From positions 2,852,001 through 2,916,000 of the forward strand of contig NZ_AP027922.1 of NCBI RefSeq assembly GCF_030296835.1: a DNA stretch of 64,000 nt, read 5' to 3'. Position numbers and translations under genes: made by a program. Within the stretch, counting starts at the first letter, position 1. Each line of letters opens with the position of its first letter. The DNA is from Pseudoalteromonas sp. MM1. GTDB taxonomy: Bacteria; Pseudomonadota; Gammaproteobacteria; Enterobacterales; Alteromonadaceae. Below are positions 1 to 8,911 of the stretch, piece after piece. The notes below the pieces were generated by a model. It was not told where the DNA came from. It worked only from the letters and a program-made list of their open reading frames with translations, and did no database searches.

Positions 1-997
1 CTTCATCTGTTAGGTTTTCGCGGATCCACATGCCGTTTAACCAGCTTAATTTGTCTACATCAAATACTGGGCCGCCAAGCGATACACGCTTCATGTCGAA
101 GTGTTCAATCATCTCATTTAGAGTGAATTTTTCACGCTCATCTGGCATTGACCAACCCATACGGCCTAAGTAGTTAAGCACGGCCTCTGGTAGGTAACCC
201 ATTTCTTTATAGTAATTAATAGACGTTGGGTTTTTACGCTTAGAAAGCTTTGATTTATCTGGGTTACGCAGTAGTGGTAAATGCCCTAGCACGGGTGCTT
301 CCCATCCTAAATCTTCGTAAAGTTTTAATAGTTTAGGTGCTGAATTAATCCACTCTTCGCCACGGAAAATATGGCTTATTTGCATGTGGTGATCATCCAC
401 TACGTTTGCTAAAAAGTACGTAGGGAAACCATCGGCTTTTAATAGCACTTGCATGTCTACGTTTTCCCACGGGATCTCAATTTCGTCGCGTAGGTAGTCG
501 TTAAATTTAAAAGTGCCTTCGCTTGGTATTTTCATACGAATAACGTAAGGCTTGCCTGCGGCTAGGTTTGCTTTAATTTCATCTTCGGTGAGGTTTAAGC
601 CACGGCCGTCGTATTTAGGGCGCAAACCTTGTGCCATTTGCTCTTCGCGCATTTGGTCAAGCTCTTCGCTGGTTGCAAAACAGTAAAATGCTTTACCTTG
701 CTCAACTAATTGGTGCGCGTATTTTTTGTATAAATCGCTACGCTCTGATTGACGGTAAGGGCCAAAATCGCCGCCTACATCAGGGCCATGATCCCACTCA
801 AGACCTAACCAACGCAGGCTATCCATAATCGCTTGTTCTGACTCTGGCGTGCTACGAACTTGGTCTGTATCTTCAATACGAAGCACAAACTCGCCGCCTT
901 GTTGTTTAGCAAAACAGTAGTTAAATAACGCAATATAAGCGGTGCCAAGATGCGGGTCACCTGTTGGAGATGGGGCAACACGAGTACGGATTGTCAT
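1..997 (-). CDS. gltX: Glutamyl-tRNA synthetase, 3' end beyond the left edge
   Basis: GltX charges tRNA-Glu with glutamate in the cytoplasm. The frame is open from an ATG at 995-997 to the left edge, giving about 332 codons; the C-terminal anticodon-binding part lies outside the window. The class I HIGH signature reads HLGT at residues 16-19, after a typical [10 protein letters not shown] start, and the KMSKS counterpart reads KLSKRKN near residue 250. Residues around LRIEDTD also fit the family. The next gene in the same direction, a glutaredoxin, ends only 45 bases upstream of the start. The fragment shows no frameshift. I consider the assignment certain and only the end unknown. Confidence 0.97.
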   Translation of the reverse strand, partial: MTIRTRVAPSPTGDPHLGTAYIALFNYCFAKQQGGEFVLRIEDTDQVRSTPESEQAIMDSLRWLGLEWDHGPDVGGDFGPYRQSERSDLYKKYAHQLVEQGKAFYCFATSEELDQMREEQMAQGLRPKYDGRGLNLTEDEIKANLAAGKPYVIRMKIPSEGTFKFNDYLRDEIEIPWENVDMQVLLKADGFPTYFLANVVDDHHMQISHIFRGEEWINSAPKLLKLYEDLGWEAPVLGHLPLLRNPDKSKLSKRKNPTSINYYKEMGYLPEAVLNYLGRMGWSMPDEREKFTLNEMIEHFDMKRVSLGGPVFDVDKLSWLNGMWIRENLTDE

Positions 998-1042
998 GAT
1001 AATGTCTCTTTTAATAAGTGAGATAAAAATTAAGGGGGTCGT

Positions 1043-1402
1043 TTAAGCCGCTACTTTGTTTAAGTAAGCAATAATATCGTTAGATTCGTATAGCCACTCT
1101 ACTTGGCCATTTTTTTCTATACGTAGGCATGGTACTTTAATTTTGCCGCCTTGCTCTAACAGCTCTTGACGAAATTGTTGATTATTTTTTGCATCACGCG
1201 TTTCTATTTTTAAGCCTTCGCGCTTAATTGCACGGCGTACTTTTACGCAAAACGGGCATGCTTTAAATTGATAAAGTTTAAATTGTGAGGTTTGCTGATC
1301 AAGCTGCGCTTGCACATCGCTTGCACGCTTTTTACTGCGAGGAGTAAATACAAAATTAAAGAATAAAATTATACAACCTAAAAACCAACGAACGAATTTC
1401 AT
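1043..1402 (-). CDS. Membrane-anchored glutaredoxin-like protein
   Basis: A 119-residue protein with an N-terminal hydrophobic anchor (residues 4-20) followed by a glutaredoxin fold. The redox motif CPFC lies near residue 52, inside LYQFKACPFC, and a cis-proline stretch (KVPCLRI) and a C-terminal YESNDIIAYL helix follow, as in the GST-N/glutaredoxin family. It probably catalyses thiol-disulfide exchange at the membrane; the substrate is unknown. I chose the ATG at 1402 because it starts directly at the anchor. A longer frame up to 1471 would overlap the end of the upstream GGDEF gene and adds no recognisable sequence. It lies between the GGDEF gene and gltX on the same strand. Confidence 0.85.
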   Translation of the reverse strand: MKFVRWFLGCIILFFNFVFTPRSKKRASDVQAQLDQQTSQFKLYQFKACPFCVKVRRAIKREGLKIETRDAKNNQQFRQELLEQGGKIKVPCLRIEKNGQVEWLYESNDIIAYLNKVAA

Positions 1403-1457
1403 GTTTTGTGCCTGCCTACAACAATTTAAGGAGCCAGATTTTAGCACAAATTTACAA

Positions 1458-2432
1458 TCAAAAAAGCTCAATACTATTATCGGGGGTCACTTCTTCATTT
1501 ACCTCAAGCTCGCTGTAAGCAGTCACTTTATTACGGCCGCTATTTTTAGAATGGTACAGCGCCATATCGGCTTGGTGCACTATGCTAGATACAGTATCAA
1601 TACTTGCCAGCTCTAAAAAGCCAATGCTAATTGTAAGCTGCCCAACTTGCGGAAAGGGGTACTCAGCAATATTTGAGCGTAAACGGTTAAGTGCTATATG
1701 TGCTTGTGCCTCGGTTTTGGTTTGAAATAGTACCGCAAATTCCTCACCACCATACCTAAATACGTAGTCTTCTAACCTAAAGTTATTTTTTAACAGCCGC
1801 GCTACAAGTAATATAACCTCATCTCCTATTACATGGCCGTAGTTGTCGTTTACGCGTTTAAAGTGGTCGATATCAGCAATGGCTAAGTACCATCGTCGCT
1901 TTTCGTAGTTATCATCTCGGGGCAATAAAAAGCCTTTGCCTGAGACAATTTCAATCACTTTTTTATCAAAGGTTTGCCTATTTAAAAGCTCGGTTAAAGG
2001 GTCTAATCGCGATTTATGTAATAGCCCTAGCTGGTTGGCATAAATATTTAAAATATGCACGGCGAGCATTGTGGTGGTTTGCGCTAATTCTTTTGTGGTT
2101 TCTATGAGTAATATGCCAATTACTTTACCAAAGTAATACACTGGCACATACGTTGTTACTACACCTAAGGCATGGCTTACTCTTATTTTGTTTTGGGTTA
2201 CTTTATTAAGCAGCGCTAACGCTTCGTTAGACTCTAATACTTCAAGGCGGGTGTGGGTATTTATAAGCGTAGGCGGTAATTGCGCACTAAAGTGTTTATT
2301 AATATAAATAGCAAAATTTTCAACTTCGAGCAGGTCGCCAATAATTTGCACTAACGATGCATCTAAATCACTTTCTTCTTCTTGCTGAGTTAGACTGATT
2401 ATCCATTCGTGCCCGCAATTGTTTGCCTTCAT
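1458..2432 (-). CDS. Diguanylate cyclase with GAF-like N-terminal domain
   Basis: A 324-residue soluble protein. Residues 1-135 look like a GAF-type sensor domain. Residues about 145-305 form a GGDEF domain with DPLTELLNR, ADIDHFKRVND and an active-site GGEEF, so it should make cyclic di-GMP from two GTP. An RLED stretch sits five residues before GGEEF, exactly where the allosteric I-site RxxD is found, so product inhibition is likely. No transmembrane segment is visible. The start codon is preceded by a strong inverted repeat (separate entry) and only a weak ribosome-binding site, so expression may be controlled at that point. The ligand of the sensor domain is not apparent. Confidence 0.92.
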   Translation of the reverse strand: MKANNCGHEWIISLTQQEEESDLDASLVQIIGDLLEVENFAIYINKHFSAQLPPTLINTHTRLEVLESNEALALLNKVTQNKIRVSHALGVVTTYVPVYYFGKVIGILLIETTKELAQTTTMLAVHILNIYANQLGLLHKSRLDPLTELLNRQTFDKKVIEIVSGKGFLLPRDDNYEKRRWYLAIADIDHFKRVNDNYGHVIGDEVILLVARLLKNNFRLEDYVFRYGGEEFAVLFQTKTEAQAHIALNRLRSNIAEYPFPQVGQLTISIGFLELASIDTVSSIVHQADMALYHSKNSGRNKVTAYSELEVNEEVTPDNSIELF

Positions 2433-2435
2433 TAG

Positions 2436-2474
2436 TTTGCCTAAACTGTTTTAACTTCAATCAGTTTAGACAAA
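2436..2474. promoter_or_regulatory. Inverted repeat immediately before the GGDEF start codon
   Basis: TTTGCCTAAACTG and CAGTTTAGACAAA face each other across a 13-base spacer; 12 of 13 arm positions pair and the inner eight are perfect. The element ends three bases before the ATG of the diguanylate cyclase gene. It could be an operator or an mRNA hairpin limiting translation. No T-tract follows, so it is not a normal terminator for proB. Confidence 0.6.
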
Positions 2475-2568
2475 ATCATCAACTTTGCTAATTAATTAAC
2501 CAATACTTTTGAATTAGGGTGCATTCACCCATGTAGATTAAAGTTTGTTTTACTAAGCGCTACAAAAA

Positions 2569-3672
2569 CTAAAGTAAAACTAAGTCGTCTCTGTGTAGCA
2601 CCACAGCGCCACTATCAAAATCGAGTAACTCGCCTATTTGCTCTGAGTGGGCCCCTTTAATTTTATTTACTTCAACTTGATTAAAACGTGTTAACCCTCG
2701 AGCAATAACGTGGTTGTTGTCATCAATTAAATCAATTAAGTCACCTCGCTCAAAACGGCCAAATGCATTGGTTATGCCTTTGGCAAGTAGGCTTGCTCCC
2801 TTGCTTTGCAGTGCAGTAATAGCGCCTGCATCAATGACTATTTGTCCCGTGCTTTTAGGCCCAGCCATTAGCCACTTTTTACGACCATCTTTTGGTGCAG
2901 TAAGCTTTAAAAACCGCGTACCGGGTAATTGCTCGCTCATACATTTTAAAATAACATTATTGCCAGCGCCTTTTGCAATAATAACCTCTACCCCTGCGCG
3001 CCTTGCTACATCGGCGGCTTGTAGTTTTGTGGCCATACCGCCGGTGCCTAAATTTGTACCGCTACCACCCGCTAGTTGGCGTAATTCATCATTTATGTGG
3101 GTTACTTCGTCAATTAGTTTTGCGTCGGTATTGGTGCGCGGATCGCTGGTAAATAAGCCTTCTTGGTCGGTAAGCAGTAATAACTTGTTGGCATTAGCTA
3201 AAATAGCCACAAGTGCCGATAAATTATCGTTATCGCCTACTTTTATTTCGCTTGTTGCTACTGCATCGTTTTCATTAATAATAGGTACCACATCGTGGCT
3301 CAATAACGCATTTAAGGTATCGCGCGCATTTAAATAACGCTCTCGGTCATCTACGTCTGCGCGGGTCAGTAACATTTGCCCTACGTTTATGCCATACAAA
3401 GAAAATAAACTTTGCCAAATATGTATAAGTTGGCCTTGTCCTACGGCTGCCAACATTTGTTTATCTATTAGGCCGCGGCCACAGGGTTTAATAAGTTGTT
3501 CGCGCCCCGCAGCAACCGCGCCACTCGATACTACTATAACTTGGTGGCCTTGCTTTTTAAGTTCGCTACATTGACGAACCAGCTCAACCATGTGCGCTTT
3601 GTCTAATTTATCGGTGCCACCAGTAAGTACACTTGTACCAAGCTTTACAACTATTACCTGTTCCCTTTGCAT
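2569..3672 (-). CDS. proB: Glutamate 5-kinase
   Basis: ProB phosphorylates L-glutamate to glutamyl 5-phosphate, the first and feedback-inhibited step of proline synthesis. The 367-residue length matches the two-domain form. An amino acid kinase domain begins [14 protein letters not shown] and contains [11 protein letters not shown] and INENDAVAT, and a PUA domain covers about residues 280-360. proA, which is next to proB in many gammaproteobacteria, is not adjacent here: the following gene on the strand is a diguanylate cyclase and the upstream neighbour is divergent. The start is the first ATG of the kinase domain; its ribosome-binding site is weak. Confidence 0.96.
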   Translation of the reverse strand: MQREQVIVVKLGTSVLTGGTDKLDKAHMVELVRQCSELKKQGHQVIVVSSGAVAAGREQLIKPCGRGLIDKQMLAAVGQGQLIHIWQSLFSLYGINVGQMLLTRADVDDRERYLNARDTLNALLSHDVVPIINENDAVATSEIKVGDNDNLSALVAILANANKLLLLTDQEGLFTSDPRTNTDAKLIDEVTHINDELRQLAGGSGTNLGTGGMATKLQAADVARRAGVEVIIAKGAGNNVILKCMSEQLPGTRFLKLTAPKDGRKKWLMAGPKSTGQIVIDAGAITALQSKGASLLAKGITNAFGRFERGDLIDLIDDNNHVIARGLTRFNQVEVNKIKGAHSEQIGELLDFDSGAVVLHRDDLVLL

Positions 3673-3789
3673 TATTTTTTACTATTAAAATTTTTAGATA
3701 ATTTAACTTATACCAGCTCGGTATTTTTGAACAAGTTAAAATTATTCATGCTAGGATCGGCGTTAATTTAATTTGATAAAATTTCATTT

Positions 3790-4755
3790 ATGCCAGCCAG
3801 TTTATGCCTAATTATTGCCACCTTTTTATGGGGTAGCTCCTTTATTGCGCTTAAGTATGCAATTGCCGTTTACGACCCTGCATTAGTAATATTTTTACGC
3901 ATGCTAACCACCTTAGTTTTATCGCTGTGTTTATGGCGTTATGTTATTCGATTTGAGTATTTAAAAGGCGATTGGAAGTACTTATTAGGCATGTCGCTCG
4001 CTGAGCCTTGCTTGTACTTCTTGTTTGAAGGCCACGCGATGGAATACACCTCGGCTTCTCAGGCGGGTGTTATTGTTTCGTGCTTGCCTATTATTGTGGC
4101 ATTGATGGCGTTTTTTATGCTTAAAGAGTACATAAGTAAAGCCATTGTGATTGGATTTACTTTGTGTATTGGCGGCAGTATTTTGCTTACTTTGCTTTCA
4201 CCAAATACCGATCAGGCCCCTAATCCATTATTAGGTAACTTTTTAGAACTTATGGCGATGGTATGCGCGGCGTTTTACACCATTAGCATTAAGCACCTAG
4301 CTAACCGCTACTCCCCACTTACTTTAATTGCTTTGCAAGGCATAAGCGGTAGTTTGTTTTTTGCACCTTTTTTATTTTTTATCGACTTACCAAGCGAAAA
4401 TCAACATGACCTAACCGCCCTTATGAGCATTTTATATTTAGGCTCGTGTGTCACCCTCGGTGGCTATGGCATGTATAACTATGCAATTGGCAAGGTATCG
4501 GTGTTAACGGCCGCAGCGTATTCAAATTTAATACCTATTTTTACGCTTATTTTATCAGCCATTATTTTGGGTGAAGTGCTCGATTTTTGGCAATGGGTGA
4601 GTATATTTGTTGTTTTTGCAGGGGTGATGATAAGCCAACGACATCAAGAACTGGTGGTAGATATACCGCTTAATGAAGCTGGCGATGAGTCCATCAGCTC
4701 AGCCGATATAAGCCATCTTAAATCAGTACCCGATGCTAACGAGTCAAAAGGGTAA
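3790..4755 (+). CDS. DMT-superfamily permease (EamA family)
   Basis: A 321-residue inner-membrane protein with ten predicted hydrophobic helices arranged as two EamA repeats, each beginning with a WGSSF- or AAFYTIS-type segment. Such proteins export or exchange small metabolites; the substrate cannot be read from sequence. The C-terminal 40 residues after the last helix (ending SVPDANESKG) are hydrophilic and are encoded by DNA that overlaps the end of the convergent sortase gene by 112 bases. It is divergent from proB across a 117-base gap. Confidence 0.9.
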   Translation: MPASLCLIIATFLWGSSFIALKYAIAVYDPALVIFLRMLTTLVLSLCLWRYVIRFEYLKGDWKYLLGMSLAEPCLYFLFEGHAMEYTSASQAGVIVSCLPIIVALMAFFMLKEYISKAIVIGFTLCIGGSILLTLLSPNTDQAPNPLLGNFLELMAMVCAAFYTISIKHLANRYSPLTLIALQGISGSLFFAPFLFFIDLPSENQHDLTALMSILYLGSCVTLGGYGMYNYAIGKVSVLTAAAYSNLIPIFTLILSAIILGEVLDFWQWVSIFVVFAGVMISQRHQELVVDIPLNEAGDESISSADISHLKSVPDANESKG

Positions 4756-5243
4756 CAGGTTAATAAATAAAGCCCTGGCGTTTGTAAAAACGCCTGTTGG
4801 GATTGATGAATCACCTCAATCCCCTTCACTTTATAATACTGTATTACGCCACTTTGCAGCTGCAGCGTAAACGTTTCACCCACTTTAGTGTGTTGTAAAA
4901 ATGCAAAGTGGGTGTCGTTGTGACCCGCTATTAACGCACCGCCATGTTTATCACCCAGCTCTGCCCCTGGTAAAAAGTGGCTTGGTGCAAATGCTAAATT
5001 ACGACCACTTGCCCCCGCTAAAACGCTAAGCATTTTATTATGCTTAGGCCAGCTAAGCTGTGCTGTCACATAGGTATCGGCGTAAAACCATGGTTTAACG
5101 TGAGCGTTTGGCTTAACTAATGCCTCTTGCCAGGCCTGCGCTATCAATATTTGCGCTAACCATGCCTTTGCTTGCATGTATATGCCGTGGCCAAATAGCC
5201 CAAGGCCGATGATTAATAAGCCCGCACTTAGCCACTTTTTCAT
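4644..5243 (-). CDS. Class GN sortase of the proteobacterial dedicated sortase system
   Basis: A 199-residue membrane-anchored transpeptidase. One N-terminal helix (residues 5-24) precedes a sortase domain whose catalytic residues are visible: His in AGHNDTHF, Cys in LLTCYPF and Arg in DLRWLIS. It should cleave the sorting signal of its single dedicated substrate, the gene just upstream, whose stop codon overlaps this start as ATGA. Most sortases occur in Gram-positive bacteria; the GN class is the one paired with a single target in marine proteobacteria. The last 20 or so residues run beyond the usual domain end and overlap the EamA gene on the other strand. Confidence 0.93.
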   Translation of the reverse strand: MKKWLSAGLLIIGLGLFGHGIYMQAKAWLAQILIAQAWQEALVKPNAHVKPWFYADTYVTAQLSWPKHNKMLSVLAGASGRNLAFAPSHFLPGAELGDKHGGALIAGHNDTHFAFLQHTKVGETFTLQLQSGVIQYYKVKGIEVIHQSQQAFLQTPGLYLLTCYPFDSLASGTDLRWLISAELMDSSPASLSGISTTSS

Positions 5244-7243
5244 TTAAACGCTCGAGTATATTTTATAGCGGCAAACCCAGCTAATAACATGCATCCAAGC
5301 AATATATGCAACCTACTTTGCCCATCGGTTTGCGGTAAGCGCATAGCCAGCCCTTGTGGAGCTGCGTTTTTAGCTAGTGCAGTTTGCTCTGCAGGCTCTT
5401 TAACTAGCGCGTGTTCAATAGCTATAAAAGAAGTAAATGGGCTCAGTAGTTGATGTGTAAGCGCTAGCTCCTGCACCTCATTTTTAACTGACTGACGGTC
5501 ATTATACAAAAGCAACGATTTAATTTTTTGGCGCGCCCACAGCTTATCAATCCCTTTTGCGTTTGCGCTATTTTGTGCGCTTAGTTTTATATTTAAAGGG
5601 CCTTGAGCGGTTTGTCCACTAAGCGTAATTTGATTCGTATCATTTAATTTTATAGCCACCATTATTGGCTCGCCAAAATATAAATCGGGCAAGGGTGATG
5701 GCCAAAAGTCTAAGCGGTTAGTGCTTTCATCACTTAGCGTTAAATTAGTGATCGCAGGATGCGCAAGCTTATCAAATAACTGCTGCATTTTAGGTTGCAC
5801 CTCGTGTGTGCTACCAATAAACGTAAATGAACCTTTACCTATATCTGCAGCTCTGCGCATAAAAAAGCTATTAGGTGCACTGCCAATGCCTACAGTAAAT
5901 AAACGGCTATCGCCCAATTTACGCTGAATATTTTTAAATAAGGCATTTTCGTTACTAACACTGCCATCCGTTAAAAATACCACTTGGCGTACAAAGCCCT
6001 CAAAACGGCTGCCATCAAGGACGGCATCAAGCGCACCTTGTATTTCTGTGCCGCCATCGGCCTCTAGGCTGTAAATAAAGCGCTCAGCGCGGCGTAAGTT
6101 AAAGTCGCTAGCAATAAGAGGACTATCGCTCATGGGGGTAACCACGTTATCAAAACCAATAATGTTAAAGCTGTCGTCGCTATCGAGTAAAGACAGTGCA
6201 TAAAACAAGGCCTTTTTTGCTTGCTCCATTGATTGTCCGTGCATAGAGCCAGAGGTATCTACAACAAACACCATTTCACGAGGAAGGCGCTGCGTTTGTG
6301 TAAAATGATCTCCTGGTGGCATTAGCATAGCAAGTCCGTATCGGTCGCCATTGTCAAACTGCTGGGTAAAAAATGCCGCCTGAGCGCTTTCTTTTTGCAG
6401 CGGTTTAAATTCAAGAACAAAGTCGCGGTTTATGGCATTTTGCTCGTTTAATGCAACGGTGTATTGGCCAAATGCAGGGTTATGAATATCTACGTTATGA
6501 AATTTAGAGTTTATATCCACCAGCTCTAAACCAACGTCTATATCTATATTTAAACTAAATTTACTACTAGGTGCGTCGTCATCGTTATACGCCGCGCTTT
6601 GTATACTGTAAACAGGGCTTAACCAGCCGCTTGGTGCGGTATTGACGGGAGCTTGGTTTTGCTCATTAAACTCAACTTCACCGCTAATTGCGTGATAACG
6701 TGGCGTAATAGTCGTCGGAAAACGAATCGCAAATGTACCACTGCTATAATCAATTATTTCTTGATACTCAAGCTCTATAACTACCTGCTCACCTGGACCA
6801 ATATTAGCTACATTTGTAATAAACATATTCGCTCGTTGCTGGCGTACGAGTGCTGCTTGTTTGCCTGCTTTTTTAGCTGCTTGGTATTTTTTTTCGGCCT
6901 CTACTTTTTTATCAATTTGGCCTTTAATGACTCGCTCACCTATACGCATTGTCATCGCGTGCACGGCGCTTTCATCAGGCAGCGGAAAAACGTAGCGCGC
7001 ATTAACCGCAAACGGATTATCATTTTGATAAGTTTGCTTAACGACTACATGGTTTATCAGCCCGGTCAGGGTCATATTAGCATCACTTTTTAATATAATA
7101 GCCGGTGCTACAGAGGCGCCACTGCTGTCAAAAAGTTCAAGCTTGGGCGACTGTGCATGGCTATTAAAACTAACCAGAAGCACAGCCACTAAAAAAATAA
7201 AAATGCTTACTTTAGTAAGCATTTTGGTTGGGTTACTCAACAT
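5240..7243 (-). CDS. Sortase target protein with VIT and vWA domains
   Basis: A 667-residue exported protein matching the marine proteobacterial sortase target family. A signal peptide (residues 1-30, ending SHAQ) is followed by a VIT domain (about 45-170) and a von Willebrand A domain beginning FVVDTSGSMHG, an intact MIDAS metal site. The C-terminus carries a sorting signal: LPQTD, then a hydrophobic helix and a positively charged tail (YTRAFK). The fifth residue of the motif is Asp followed by Gly, rather than the usual Gly. It is translationally coupled to the sortase gene. What the anchored protein binds is not known. Confidence 0.93.
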   Translation of the reverse strand: MLSNPTKMLTKVSIFIFLVAVLLVSFNSHAQSPKLELFDSSGASVAPAIILKSDANMTLTGLINHVVVKQTYQNDNPFAVNARYVFPLPDESAVHAMTMRIGERVIKGQIDKKVEAEKKYQAAKKAGKQAALVRQQRANMFITNVANIGPGEQVVIELEYQEIIDYSSGTFAIRFPTTITPRYHAISGEVEFNEQNQAPVNTAPSGWLSPVYSIQSAAYNDDDAPSSKFSLNIDIDVGLELVDINSKFHNVDIHNPAFGQYTVALNEQNAINRDFVLEFKPLQKESAQAAFFTQQFDNGDRYGLAMLMPPGDHFTQTQRLPREMVFVVDTSGSMHGQSMEQAKKALFYALSLLDSDDSFNIIGFDNVVTPMSDSPLIASDFNLRRAERFIYSLEADGGTEIQGALDAVLDGSRFEGFVRQVVFLTDGSVSNENALFKNIQRKLGDSRLFTVGIGSAPNSFFMRRAADIGKGSFTFIGSTHEVQPKMQQLFDKLAHPAITNLTLSDESTNRLDFWPSPLPDLYFGEPIMVAIKLNDTNQITLSGQTAQGPLNIKLSAQNSANAKGIDKLWARQKIKSLLLYNDRQSVKNEVQELALTHQLLSPFTSFIAIEHALVKEPAEQTALAKNAAPQGLAMRLPQTDGQSRLHILLGCMLLAGFAAIKYTRAFK

Positions 7244-7289
7244 AAAATCACTCCATCGAACGCTTAACTTTACTCAAATATGAGTGGCT

Positions 7290-8021
7290 TTAGTTACTTG
7301 CCGTCTGGCCATTTACCAGGTTTATTGAGCGGGTCGTAAGTGTTACGCGTCGATCAAAAAAGTTATCTTCAACTGTATTGCTGCGCGCCAATGTTTGCTG
7401 CTCGCCAAATGCGTGCGCACTTAAACGTGTATGGCTAATACCGTGCTTTATTAAGTAACTTTGCACTGCGTTTACACGTTTTTTAGACAGTAAAAGATTC
7501 GCTTGCTCATCACCGCGCTGATCGGCAAAGCCACTTAAATCTAATGCTAGTTGCGGCTGATTTTTTAACAGCACCACAAGCTGGTCTAACTGCGTAGCAA
7601 AGTGCGGGGCAATAGCACTAGAGCCTGTTTTAAATTGCACAGTCATGGCAAGTAAGCTATTTATTTGCGATTGTGTTAGCTGCTCATTTTGATTAGCAAG
7701 TACCTCTAACTGCTGCTCTAGCCTATTGTTATGGTTAAGCACGTGCATGTAGTCACTGGTTTTTTGCTGCATCACTGTTATTGCCCTCTGCTGCTGAGCA
7801 ATTTTGTCATCGGCTACTTTTGAATCACCAATTAAGCCCCCAGCAAATGCGCCAATAAATGCCCCAATCGGCCCGCCAACTACACCACCAATAATGGCGC
7901 CTGTACCTAAACCAATCGCAGTTTCTTTATGTGCTTCTTTAGAAGGGGTATTGGTTGCTGCTGCAAATGCAGGTGTACACACACTGGCTACTAGCGTTAA
8001 TGCGATTAATGTCTTCTTCAT
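7290..8021 (-). CDS. pdsO: Sortase-associated OmpA-like protein PdsO
   Basis: A 243-residue protein with a signal peptide (residues 1-20, ending AFA), a glycine-zipper segment at about 35-65 (GTGAIIGGVVGGPIGAFIGA), a short coiled coil with a Q-rich run, and an OmpA C-terminal peptidoglycan-binding domain from about 125 (LSGFADQRG, then LSKKRVNAVQSYL). It belongs to the OmpA-like family found only beside class GN sortases. It is probably the first gene of a pdsO-target-sortase operon, since only 46 bases separate it from the target gene. It is divergent from pdsR across a repeat-rich operator region. Confidence 0.92.
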   Translation of the reverse strand: MKKTLIALTLVASVCTPAFAAATNTPSKEAHKETAIGLGTGAIIGGVVGGPIGAFIGAFAGGLIGDSKVADDKIAQQQRAITVMQQKTSDYMHVLNHNNRLEQQLEVLANQNEQLTQSQINSLLAMTVQFKTGSSAIAPHFATQLDQLVVLLKNQPQLALDLSGFADQRGDEQANLLLSKKRVNAVQSYLIKHGISHTRLSAHAFGEQQTLARSNTVEDNFFDRRVTLTTRSINLVNGQTASN

Positions 8022-8090
8022 GATGTAATCCTTAAACTTGTTTTAATTTGCGATGTTTTGTTTTGATGGTTGTATTAAAACAGCTACAAG

Positions 8091-8151
8091 TGGCAACAAA
8101 GGGGAACAAAAATGGCAAAGTGCTGAGCAATTGTGGCAAAAAAATGGCAAT
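8091..8151 (+). promoter_or_regulatory. Tandem TGGCAA-type repeats, probable PdsR operator
   Basis: Seven-base units TGGCAAC, GGGAACA, TGGCAAA, TGAGCAA, TGGCAAA and TGGCAAT start at 8091, 8102, 8113, 8124, 8134 and 8145, a spacing of 11, 11, 11, 10 and 11 bases. OmpR-family regulators bind direct repeats with this period. The array sits in the divergent pdsO/pdsR promoter region, so autoregulation and control of the sortase operon by PdsR is the obvious inference. Confidence 0.7.
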
Positions 8152-8221
8152 TGCCTTTTTAAGCGTACATAACTGAAAAACTTCGATATAGTGCGTTTTA
8201 AAATAAATAAGGGTGTGTAAA

Positions 8222-8911
8222 ATGAAAAAAATAGCCATCATTGAAGATGAAGCCGCCATCCGCGAAAACTATATTGAAATGCTTAGCGCTCAAGGTTATC
8301 AAGTAAGTGGCTTTGCAGATCGCCCAAGCGCAGAGATTGCATTTAAAGACGCCCTACCCGATTTAGCCATTGTGGATATTGGTTTAGGCCATGAAATAGA
8401 CGGCGGTTTTTTACTTTGCCAAACTTTGCGTACGCTTTCTAAAACACTGCCAATTATTTTTTTAACTGCACGCGATAGCGAAATAGATACAGTATGTGGC
8501 CTGCGTATGGGCGCCGATGACTACCTAACAAAAGATATTAGCTTAGCCCATTTGGCTGCCAGAATAGGCGCACTATTTAGACGCATGGAAGCACTTGAGC
8601 AACCCGCCGATGCCAATGCATTAATTACACGTGGCTCGCTTAAGCTCGACACCCAGCGCATGCAGGTATTTTGGCAGCAACAATTAGTTGATTTAACTGT
8701 GACCGAATTTTGGATGTTGCATTCACTTTCGCAGCGCCCAGGCCATGTAAAAAGCCGTAACGATTTAATGAGCGATGCAAAAATTTACGTAGACGACAGC
8801 ACGATCACCTCGCATGTAAAACGCATTCGTAAAAAGTTTATTGCTCTTGATAACAACTTTGACTGCATAGATACCGTGTACGGTATGGGCTACAGGTGGG
8901 AACAACGCTAA
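8222..8911 (+). CDS. pdsR: Dedicated sortase system response regulator PdsR
   Basis: A 229-residue OmpR-type response regulator. The receiver domain (residues 1-120) has the acidic pair in IIEDEAAIRE and a phosphoacceptor Asp near residue 51 (AIVDIGLG). The C-terminal winged helix covers about 135-228 and ends in GMGYRWEQR. The ATG at 8222 follows TAAGGG with an eight-base gap; an in-frame GTG nine bases earlier is less likely. The stop codon overlaps the pdsS start (TAATG), so the two are co-translated. The tandem repeats upstream are its likely binding sites. Confidence 0.94.
   Translation: MKKIAIIEDEAAIRENYIEMLSAQGYQVSGFADRPSAEIAFKDALPDLAIVDIGLGHEIDGGFLLCQTLRTLSKTLPIIFLTARDSEIDTVCGLRMGADDYLTKDISLAHLAARIGALFRRMEALEQPADANALITRGSLKLDTQRMQVFWQQQLVDLTVTEFWMLHSLSQRPGHVKSRNDLMSDAKIYVDDSTITSHVKRIRKKFIALDNNFDCIDTVYGMGYRWEQR

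Noticed and set aside
1043..1471. Longer glutaredoxin starting at 1471
   Set aside because: It would overlap the end of the GGDEF gene and put a non-conserved stretch before a natural membrane anchor.
2714..3337. Long open frame (207 codons) on the plus strand inside proB
   Set aside because: It is opposite a clear proB gene and its product has no recognisable domain. Long antisense frames are expected from codon bias.
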